A stretch of DNA of 39,189 nt from Oscillospiraceae bacterium (GTDB taxonomy: Bacteria > Bacillota > Clostridia > Oscillospirales > Oscillospiraceae), in assembly GCA_902784305.1 (NCBI GenBank), contig CACZUK010000035.1, positions 1 through 39,189 on the forward strand, given 5' to 3'. The translations under genes and the position numbers were made by a program. The notes under the pieces were generated by a model. It was not told where the DNA came from. It was given only the letters and a program-made list of their open reading frames with translations, and made no database searches. Each line of letters begins with the position of its first letter. The first letter of the stretch is position 1. Positions 1-7,803 of this stretch are shown one piece after another.

Positions 1-130
1 TCGGGTTTCCAACTGACCCCAATCCGCCCGACCGAAAAGAGGACTTTCAGCGGGAAAGCGCGCGGAAATCACACAGCAACGCAGACAGAAAACGCCGTCG
101 CCCCGGATAATGTTGAAAGGAGGAGCTGCC

Positions 131-3100
131 ATGGGAAGAAACCTTGAGCAATACATCATACAAAACTTCACAACGGCGATAGAGCGTCACATGATTCAGA
201 CCTTCTATCAGCCGGTCATCCGCACCTCCTCCCGGCAGCTGTGCAGCTTCGAGGCCCTGGCCCGGTGGATTGACCCGGAGCTGGGCGTCATCTACCCCGA
301 TGAGTTCATCCCCGTGCTGGAGCGGGAGCGGCTGATTCATCTGCTGGACACCGCGATTCTCCGGCAGGTCTGCGCCCGGCTCAGAAGCTCCATCGCCAAC
401 GGGGAGACACCCATTCCCGTCTCCGTCAACCTCTCCCGGCTGGATTTCACGCTCTGCGATATTTTCAGCGAGGCGGACCGCATCGTCAGCGAGTTCCAGA
501 TTCCCCACGACTTCCTCTACTTTGAAATCACGGAGAGCATCGTGGCGGAGCAGAAGGAGCTGATGATGGGGATTGTGGAGCGCTTCCGCAGTGCCGGGTA
601 TCAGATGTGGATGGACGATTTCGGCAGCGCCTATTCCTCTCTGAACGTTTTGAAGGATTTCTCTTTCGATGAGCTCAAGCTGGACATGAGCTTTCTGCGG
701 CCCTTCAACCTGCGCTCCAAGCGTATCGTCACCGCCCTGGTGAAGATGGCGAAGGAAATCTACGTCCACACCCTGGCCGAGGGCGTGGAGACGGAGGAGC
801 AGTTTGTCTATCTGCGGGACATCGGCTGCGAAAAGGTGCAGGGCTACTATTTCGGCAAGCCCATGCCCTATGAGGACGCGCTGGCGAACCTCCGCAACAA
901 GGGCATCCGCATCGAAGCCCTGCACGACCGGAACTATTACGATGAAATCGGACAGATTGACTACCTCAGCGCCGTCCCGTTTATGACGCGGGAGGAGCAG
1001 GATTCCCTGGTCACCGCCCGGCAGCTCAACAGTATCCCGCTGATGCTGGCCGACTTTTCCGCGGACAGCTTCCGGGTGCTGTTCTTCAACACCGCCTTTG
1101 AAAAAATGGCGCGGCAGTCGGGCATGTTCGCCGGGGTGTTTACCCAGGAAATGCTGGGCCAGCCCCAGCCGTATCGAAAAATCTCGACTAAAATCATCAA
1201 TCTCATGGACTCGGCCCGGGTGTCCGGTCAGGACAGAATGCTCTTCGCCATCAAGGAGCAGTATTACGAAATCAAGGCCCGTCTGATGGCCCAGGCCCGG
1301 GACAAATACTGCGTGCTCGTGCGCGTCACCAACCTCACCAAGGAGGCGCAGTCGGAGAAAACCGGGCATCTGGACGAGAATATCCGCCAGATTTACGCAC
1401 TTTACGACCGCATTACCCTGCTCAACTACGCCGAGGACAGCATCACCCCTCTGTACACGGACGCCCAGGTGGGCCTGATTTCCGGCCGGCAGGGGATTCA
1501 GGAGCTGGTAAAGGAGTACGCGGAGAAGTTTCTCTATCCCGACGACCGGACCCGGTTCATCCGCGCCTTTCACCCCGAGGCGGCGAAGGAGCGCCTGATG
1601 GAGAGCGCCAGCGTCAGCTTTTCCGAGCTGCTGCGCACCAGCGTCCGCCACGGGCAGTACGCCTGGACGAAATACACCCTGCTCAAGATTGATGAGAACA
1701 ACGCGCTGCTGCTGATTCAGAACATCCACGACTGCGCCAAGAAGCTGATTGAAACCTACGGCGTGCAGGTTCAGGAGGGCGGACCCTACGCCCCGGCGCA
1801 GCTGTGGAGCAACATCGCCCGCTCCGAGCTGCTGCGGATTTTCTGGAAGGACCGGGACCGCCGCTTTCTGGGTGCCAGCAAGGCTTTTCTGGATTTTTAC
1901 AACTTCTCGTCTCTGGACGACATCCTGGGCAAAAACGACGAGGAGATGGGCTGGCACGTCCACCCCGACCTGTACATGAACGATGAATACAAGGTCATCC
2001 ACGAGGGTATGACCTTCCACAACGTGCCCGGCAACTGCATCTGCAACGGCGAAAACCGGGAAATTATGGCCAGCAAAACGCCCCTTTATGATGTCAACGG
2101 GGAGATTTCCGGCCTGATTGGCTACTTTTTCGACATCACGTCCCTGGGGCTGAGCAATCAGCGCAATCAGGACGCCACCCGGCGCGACCTCCTCACCGGG
2201 CTGCTCAATTCCCGCGGCATCTCGGAGGAGGCGGAGGCCTTCCACGATGAGTTTTATCTGCGCGGGACGGACTTTGTGCGCATCCACATCACCATCAACG
2301 ATTTCACGATGTTCAACGAGCAGTACGGCTTTGACTTCGGAGACAAGGTGCTCGGCGCCCTGGGCCGCGCCCTCAAGCAGGGCTTCGGACGCAGCTGCGC
2401 GGTGGGACGCTACGCAGGACACACCTTCGCCATCCTCCAGCAGGTGGAATCCAGGGAGGATGCCCGCCGGATGCGCGAAAAGGTCAAGAATATTGGACAG
2501 ACCGTCCGGGAGGTGGACGGCAGGCCCATCACATTATACCTGTCCGTCGGCTTCGCGCTCTATTCGGAGACCCTCGACCTGACTGAGCAGGTCAAGAGCG
2601 CGGAAATGCGCCTGCACGCCGACTATGACCAGAACATTTCAGACGACAACCGCATTGACCACGCCTCCGCGCTGTTTCACTTTTTCGATGATTTGCCCGT
2701 GCCCTACACCGTGTTTCATGTGACCTACTCGAAGGAAACCGGGCAGTACGACGTGGTTTTCTTCTATGTAAACAGCAAGTATGAGGAGTTTGCCGAGCTT
2801 CCGGCGAAGGCCATGCTGGGGCACACGGTGCGGGAGCTGTTCCCCTACCTGGGAGACGACTGGTATTACGATGTCAAAAGCGCGGCTCTGGACGGAAAGC
2901 TGGTGGAGGGGGAATTTGACAGCCCGCTCAGCGGAAAGCATTACCGCTTCACCGCCCGTCAGATTATTTATCCCGGCTATTGTGCCATCACCTGCGTGGA
3001 GACGCCGGTCATGCATCTGCGCAAAACGCTCCTGATTGCCGACGATATTGAGAGCAATCGTGAAATCCTGGGCGAGCTGCTTTCGGATGACTACGACATT

Positions 3101-3916
3101 CTGTACGCCGCGGACGGCGAGGAGACGCTGGAGCAGCTTCACAGCCACAGCGATGAGATTTCCCTGCTGATTCTCGACCTGTATATGCCGAAGCTGACCG
3201 GCCGGGACGTGCTCCGGGCCATGAAGGCCGACGCGGAGCTGATGGAGATTCCCGTGATCGTGCTCACCGTCGATTTGGACGCGGAGCTGGACTGCCTGAG
3301 AATGGGCGCGCTGGATTTCATTCCCAAGCCCTATCCGGACATTGAAATCGTCAAGGCCCGGATTGCCAAATGCATCGAGCTTTCCGAAAACCGCGACGCC
3401 AGCTGGCGGGCGCATCGGGACAAGCTGACCCGGCTGTTTAAAATAGATTATTTCATGCAAATCGTGAAGCGCTGGGACCAGGAGGAGCCGGAAAACGCCT
3501 TCGACGCCCTGGTTTTTGATGTCAATCGCTTCTCCGTTGTCAACCAGCGATACGGGCGGCCCTTCGGTGATTTGGTCCTGCGCGGCATTGGTGTGGGCAT
3601 GAAAAACCTGATAAGAAAAACCGGCGGAATGGGGTGCCGAAAGGGCGATGACACGTTCTTGTTCTACGCTCCCCATCAGGACGACTGGGAGCCGCTTCTG
3701 CGGGAATTTTTAGCCGATGTCTTCGCGGAAACCGGGGCTGAAAACAAGACCAGCCTGAGAATCGGCGTGTATCCCAACGCGCATCAGGAGCACGACATTG
3801 CGGAGCGGTTTGTCCGGGCGAATTATGCCGCGGATAGCGTGAAAAACGTCCCGCATCAGCTGTGCGGCTATTATCAAAGCGCTGAACCCGGCAGCGGAAA
3901 GGAGGGGCAGTCATGA
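131..3916 (+). CDS. Multidomain c-di-GMP phosphodiesterase (EAL-PAS-GGDEF*-REC-GGDEF*)
   Basis: Cytosolic signalling protein of about 1261 residues that should hydrolyse cyclic di-GMP. An N-terminal EAL domain (about 20-255) keeps the catalytic signatures: EAL at 41-43, NLSR, EITES, DDFGSAYSSL, EGVET and VQGYYFGKP. PAS-like sensory stretches follow. A first GGDEF-fold domain has AGHTF at about 761-765 in place of GGDEF and is probably inactive. A receiver domain (about 963-1085) has the acidic pair in IADD, phospho-acceptor Asp1016 in ILDLYMP and the PKPY lysine. A second GGDEF-like domain carries KGDDTF at about 1171-1176, also degenerate. I chose ATG 131 over ATG 110 because AAAGGAGGAG sits just before it. 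The stop overlaps the next start (ATGA), so the downstream cyclase is translationally coupled. No membrane segment is visible. The phosphorylatable receiver implies an unlinked histidine kinase. Domain order is confident; PAS boundaries are not. Confidence 0.9.
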   Translation: MGRNLEQYIIQNFTTAIERHMIQTFYQPVIRTSSRQLCSFEALARWIDPELGVIYPDEFIPVLERERLIHLLDTAILRQVCARLRSSIANGETPIPVSVNLSRLDFTLCDIFSEADRIVSEFQIPHDFLYFEITESIVAEQKELMMGIVERFRSAGYQMWMDDFGSAYSSLNVLKDFSFDELKLDMSFLRPFNLRSKRIVTALVKMAKEIYVHTLAEGVETEEQFVYLRDIGCEKVQGYYFGKPMPYEDALANLRNKGIRIEALHDRNYYDEIGQIDYLSAVPFMTREEQDSLVTARQLNSIPLMLADFSADSFRVLFFNTAFEKMARQSGMFAGVFTQEMLGQPQPYRKISTKIINLMDSARVSGQDRMLFAIKEQYYEIKARLMAQARDKYCVLVRVTNLTKEAQSEKTGHLDENIRQIYALYDRITLLNYAEDSITPLYTDAQVGLISGRQGIQELVKEYAEKFLYPDDRTRFIRAFHPEAAKERLMESASVSFSELLRTSVRHGQYAWTKYTLLKIDENNALLLIQNIHDCAKKLIETYGVQVQEGGPYAPAQLWSNIARSELLRIFWKDRDRRFLGASKAFLDFYNFSSLDDILGKNDEEMGWHVHPDLYMNDEYKVIHEGMTFHNVPGNCICNGENREIMASKTPLYDVNGEISGLIGYFFDITSLGLSNQRNQDATRRDLLTGLLNSRGISEEAEAFHDEFYLRGTDFVRIHITINDFTMFNEQYGFDFGDKVLGALGRALKQGFGRSCAVGRYAGHTFAILQQVESREDARRMREKVKNIGQTVREVDGRPITLYLSVGFALYSETLDLTEQVKSAEMRLHADYDQNISDDNRIDHASALFHFFDDLPVPYTVFHVTYSKETGQYDVVFFYVNSKYEEFAELPAKAMLGHTVRELFPYLGDDWYYDVKSAALDGKLVEGEFDSPLSGKHYRFTARQIIYPGYCAITCVETPVMHLRKTLLIADDIESNREILGELLSDDYDILYAADGEETLEQLHSHSDEISLLILDLYMPKLTGRDVLRAMKADAELMEIPVIVLTVDLDAELDCLRMGALDFIPKPYPDIEIVKARIAKCIELSENRDASWRAHRDKLTRLFKIDYFMQIVKRWDQEEPENAFDALVFDVNRFSVVNQRYGRPFGDLVLRGIGVGMKNLIRKTGGMGCRKGDDTFLFYAPHQDDWEPLLREFLADVFAETGAENKTSLRIGVYPNAHQEHDIAERFVRANYAADSVKNVPHQLCGYYQSAEPGSGKEGQS

Positions 3917-5125
3917 AACAGCTTTGGTTGCGGCGGACCTCATTTCCGCGTTGTTTCTCGCTATTGTTTTTATTGGATATGATTCCGGCACCAGAGAAAT
4001 TCCCGACCGCTCGAAGCATTATCACGCCTGCCTGCTGTCCTGTCTGGCCGGATTGATTGTGGACGCATTGTCCTACCTCCTCGACGGCAGGGCCGACCTG
4101 GCTGTGCTGGTGGGACTGGTCAATTTTCTGTCCTTCTTTCTGATGGATTTGGTCATCCTGTTTATCACGACGGACCTGTGCGCCCGCATTGCCTCGGTGG
4201 AAAAGAGCTTCAACCGCCGGTACAGAAATACGGTTTTTTGCTTTGCGCCGCTGACGTGGTTTTTCTGAGCGTCGGAACGCTCACCGGCAAGCTGTTCACC
4301 GTGGAAAACGGCGTCTACACCATCGGACCGTGGAACGGTTTCTGCACCGTTCTGCCCTCTGTCTGCTTCCTCTCCAACCTCGCGATTGTCATCAGAAAGG
4401 CCGGAGTGCTGGGAAAGGAGCAGGCCCGAGTTATGATGATTTATTTCATCATGCCGGGTCTTGCGGCCATTTTGCTCATCATCAACTGTGATTGGGCGTT
4501 CTCCTATGTGGGCCTTGCTCTGGGCATGGCGCTGTTCTTCGTGCTGGTTCAGTCGAAGGCCATCACGGAGACAAACCTGCGGGCAAAAATGTACAACGAG
4601 CTCTCCACCACGGACCTGCTCACCGGCCTGAAAAACCGCAGAGGCTATGAAGCGCTTTTGTTCGAAATCGGCGCGGACGAGGCAGTCTGCGCGGTATTTT
4701 GCGATTTAAATTCCCAGAAAGAGGTGAATGACAACCTCGGCCACGAAGCGGGCGACCGGCTGATTCAGGGCTTCGCGGATCTGCTGCGGGAGACGTTTCC
4801 CGATGATTCTGTTTTCCGCATCAGCGGCGATGAATTTGTGGTCATCATCCGGAACGTGGAGGCGGAACCCCTCCAGGCGCAGATGCAGGCGTTTGGCGAA
4901 ATCCTGAGAAAAAAAGACAGGATTGCGTCCTATGGATACGAGTCCGGGGCGGGGAATCATGTGCTGAACATCTTCAAAATAGCGGAGCAAAAGATGTACC
5001 GCGACAAGGACGTTTATTATCTGGAAACCGGAAAGCTGCGAAGGCACGCCCGCCCGACTGCTTCGGCTCAGAGCGATGCGTCTGGCTCCGCGGAAGGCGC
5101 CTCCCTGCCTCCATCCGGGTGCTGA
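3913..5125 (+). pseudogene. Membrane diguanylate cyclase, doubly frameshifted
   Basis: Would make c-di-GMP from GTP. The expected ATG at 3913 follows GGAGGGG and overlaps the phosphodiesterase stop, but that frame ends soon. The membrane-sensor half (several hydrophobic helices, starting VAADLISALFLAIVF) reads in the frame of position 3924 and stops at 4266-4268. The rest, including one more membrane block and a complete GGDEF domain (TTDLLTGLKNRRG, DLN, LGHEAGDRL, active-site variant SGDEF), reads in a third frame to 5125. Adding one T to the TTT at 3923-3925 and one T to the TTTTT at 4260-4264 restores a single reading frame of about 404 residues. The protein is therefore either a recent pseudogene or intact with two homopolymer sequencing errors. 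SGDEF is compatible with activity. Paired with the upstream EAL protein it would form a synthesis/degradation module. Confidence 0.8.
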
Positions 5126-5215
5126 GGCGGCGGGGTATCTCGTGCCGGAGCAGGACGCACAGAGTGATTCCCCTTGCACACGAAAAAGTAGTTGACAGAA
5201 CCAAAAAAAGAAACA

Positions 5216-5287
5216 GCCCAGCGTGGAAGGCTCCCGCGACGAATCATAGTTCGTGTATGGAAACCCAGCACGCTGGGCGTTTTTTCT
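5216..5287. terminator. Bidirectional terminator between convergent genes
   Basis: GCCCAGCGT (5216-5224) pairs with ACGCTGGGC (5270-5278), and a nested CCCAG/CTGGG hairpin directly precedes CGTTTTTTC. The opposite side is flanked by an A-run (5205-5213), giving a U-tract for the minus strand. It lies between the cyclase on the plus strand and the DUF1304 gene on the minus strand. Confidence 0.7.
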
Positions 5288-5300
5288 ATCAGCCCGATAT

Positions 5301-5657
5301 TCAGAACAGGCAGGAAACGAGCGTTAAAATGGCAAGCCCTCCCTGCATCAGCAGAATCTTCGGGTTGCTTGTGATGCTGCCGTACAGCGCCACCAGAATG
5401 ATATATCCCATGAGGACCATCACAGCGGTTTTGCTGACGAACACAAAGTGCGCGAGCAGAATCAGGACGGCAATCAGGCCGTTGTAAATTCCCTGATTCT
5501 TGAACAGCGTATTGACCGACTTGCGCTCCAGCTCCTCCCGGTCCATGCCGAATACCTTTGAGGTTTTTTCTGACGTGGTCGCGATGGTTTCCAGGTACAT
5601 GATGTAGAAGAATTCCAGCGCTGTCAGGGCAGCGAGAATGGTCGTGATAACTGTCAT
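5301..5657 (-). CDS. DUF1304 family membrane protein
   Basis: A 118-residue protein with four hydrophobic segments, starting MTVITTILAALTALEFFYIMYLE. The block FYIMYLE, a short loop with FGM, then NQGIYNGLIA and a C-terminal pair of helices match the DUF1304 family by eye. The family has no established biochemical role. The length is usual for it. AGGTG precedes the ATG at a short distance. The gene stands alone, convergent with the cyclase and separated from the polysaccharide operon by about 220 bp, so context gives no function. Confidence 0.75.
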   Translation of the reverse strand: MTVITTILAALTALEFFYIMYLETIATTSEKTSKVFGMDREELERKSVNTLFKNQGIYNGLIAVLILLAHFVFVSKTAVMVLMGYIILVALYGSITSNPKILLMQGGLAILTLVSCLF

Positions 5658-5874
5658 ATTTTCACCTGTTTTCTGTATTGAACCTTTTCACCATTTTTTC
5701 GTGTGTTTTTCCGTGAGCAAAAGCAGGGTCAAAAGCCGTCTGCGTGATAATCGCGGGAGGCTGCCCGGCATCAGGCGCATCTCGCGCTCACCTCTCGTCT
5801 TGTGAAACTGTCAGGGCGTGATTTTATCGCTGTCAGCGGCAGGCCGCAGCACCGGTTTCATGCCCTTCTACAGC

Positions 5875-7803
5875 TTACTTGACCTCGATTGCCCATCCAA
5901 AAATGAAGGTCTGCTTTGCGTCACCCTTTTTCCCATAGGCGTGCATATGGTACACGCCGGTTGGGTCGTGGTCTTCCAGATTGATGGTCTTTGTCCACAC
6001 GCCGTCCTGGTATTCACTGTCATACCAAACCAAATCATCCTGAGCGTCCTTCTCCGTCCACACCGCAAATTGAATTTCATCATAGGTCTCGGGAAGATTC
6101 TCAGCGGTCACAGTGATTGTCATGGTTTTATGATCTTCCGACACAGTAAAGGTGCAGGCATCCAGCAAAAGCAGTTCAGAATCGACCCCGTTTGTGTCGT
6201 CAGAATCCCAGAGCTTCGCGGCAAAATACGCCTTGAGCCTGTCATTGATTTCATCCTGCTCCTCTTTGCTCAGCGGCTGAAGATTTCCGTCATCTGTATC
6301 GATAATCGGTTCCCCCAACAGCTGATACAGGGTCGAAAATCGAGAAATCGTTGGCGTATTTTTATCCAAAAACAGAGACGAGCCGAGGAAATAGTTTGGT
6401 CTGGATATATCCAGATAATCGAGAATCGTCGGCGCCAGGCCCAGGGTATTTCTGCCCCCGACATCAATGCTGTCCGGTTCCACCCCGTTGAAGTAAAAGA
6501 AAAGCGGAACCCTGTCAATGCTGAGATACTCTCTGGGGTAATCCGGAAACGCGTCCGTGAAATATTTATCGGCATAGGTGGCGTGATCTGTTGTAAAGAC
6601 CAGCAGCGTATTTTCAAAGGCAGGGCTGCTTTCAAACCACTCCATAAACTTCCCAAACTGAACATCAAAATTGTAAAATTTATTCAGCTCAGACAGGGAA
6701 CCATCGTCAAACACTTCATCCGGGGAGTCATTGTTGGCGTGGGTGCCGAAGGTGTAAATCGCGGTGAAAAACGGCTGCTCCCGGTCTAAATCCTCCGTGA
6801 TGCGCTGCTCCAAACGCTCAAAAGCCGCCAGATCAGAAATCGAGTTTGCCGTGCCGGTGTAGGTGCCCTTTTCGCTGATGAGCTCGTCAAAGCCAAAGCT
6901 GTATAAGTACTTCCAGAAGTCCTCATTATCCGGCTCTGTGTCGATAAACGTGGTGAAATACCCCTCATCGCGGAGTATTTTCTGAATAGAAACCAGGTGA
7001 TTCTCGTCCAGATCGTTCAGCTGGTAGCCGGAATAAAGCTGTCCGATTAAGCCTCTCAGAGTCGCGAAGCTGTGATTGTAATAATTGGTGAAGGACAGCG
7101 ATTTTTGCTGATACTTTGCCACATTCGGCATAATATTTCTGTCATCATCTATAATATTCTGCGACAGGCCTTCGCAGAAAATCAGCACAACATTGGGATG
7201 CTTTCCCAGCGCCTTTGGCTTGCGCACCGCGTTGTCAATTCCCTGCTTCTGAAAGCTGCTCGGGTCATTCTGTTCAATGGAACCGGAATAGCTTGCGGAC
7301 TGGATGCCCTGCTGAATGAGCTGAAAATACGCCAGTGCCGGCGAGCTGGTCGGAACAAAAAAACCGCACATCAGCTCCAGTGCAATGACTCCGGCCAGCG
7401 GAATTGGGAGCTTTACGGAGTCCGGCAGTACAGTGGTTGTCGGGGCAAAGCAGACCGCCACCATGATTCCAATGCAAATGACATAGAGGAACATCTTGTC
7501 GCTCAGGTCAGATAAAAACCGAACGTTTGTCACCATGACCATGGTGAGGTAGGTGTTCGCAAACACCTTAAAGAACAGCTGCGCGTTCAGCAGGAAATAC
7601 AGGATTCCGCTGACACAATGCCCCACAACTCTGTTTTTCCTCAGCAGAAGCTCCGTGAGGAAAAACAGGATCGCGACCTCAAAAAGGGGGTAAAGGAAGT
7701 CAGCCGGCTGCCCGGAGGAAGCCGCCGCAATTACAGCGAATATCAGCGTAAATGCTGGTTTTAAAATGGAAAGGATACCCTCAAACGTTTTTTTCTTCCC
7801 CAT
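5875..7803 (-). CDS. LTA synthase/phosphoglycerol transferase-like sulfatase-fold enzyme with GBS Bsp-like C-terminal repeat
   Basis: A 642-residue membrane enzyme. About five N-terminal membrane helices precede an extracellular alkaline-phosphatase-superfamily domain. Visible active-site residues are Glu211 (FCEGLS), nucleophile Thr248 (SFATLRG) and Asp406-His407 (TTDHATY), the pattern of LtaS/MdoB-type enzymes that move glycerol phosphate from phosphatidylglycerol. The last roughly 90 residues (DDLVWYDSEYQDG, TGVYHMHAYG) look like a GBS Bsp-like repeat, a surface-associated beta module. It is the last gene of the rhamnopolysaccharide operon and overlaps the glycosyltransferase stop by 23 bases, so they are co-translated. 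Context suggests it decorates the exported polymer with glycerol phosphate, as GacH does for streptococcal group A carbohydrate, rather than making lipoteichoic acid; that is inference. The gene is visibly more AT-rich than the rfb genes upstream. Confidence 0.85.
   Translation of the reverse strand: MGKKKTFEGILSILKPAFTLIFAVIAAASSGQPADFLYPLFEVAILFFLTELLLRKNRVVGHCVSGILYFLLNAQLFFKVFANTYLTMVMVTNVRFLSDLSDKMFLYVICIGIMVAVCFAPTTTVLPDSVKLPIPLAGVIALELMCGFFVPTSSPALAYFQLIQQGIQSASYSGSIEQNDPSSFQKQGIDNAVRKPKALGKHPNVVLIFCEGLSQNIIDDDRNIMPNVAKYQQKSLSFTNYYNHSFATLRGLIGQLYSGYQLNDLDENHLVSIQKILRDEGYFTTFIDTEPDNEDFWKYLYSFGFDELISEKGTYTGTANSISDLAAFERLEQRITEDLDREQPFFTAIYTFGTHANNDSPDEVFDDGSLSELNKFYNFDVQFGKFMEWFESSPAFENTLLVFTTDHATYADKYFTDAFPDYPREYLSIDRVPLFFYFNGVEPDSIDVGGRNTLGLAPTILDYLDISRPNYFLGSSLFLDKNTPTISRFSTLYQLLGEPIIDTDDGNLQPLSKEEQDEINDRLKAYFAAKLWDSDDTNGVDSELLLLDACTFTVSEDHKTMTITVTAENLPETYDEIQFAVWTEKDAQDDLVWYDSEYQDGVWTKTINLEDHDPTGVYHMHAYGKKGDAKQTFIFGWAIEVK

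Noticed and set aside
47..2422. Long minus-strand frame opposite the EAL protein
   Set aside because: No ribosome site or domain; the plus frame has all EAL motifs.
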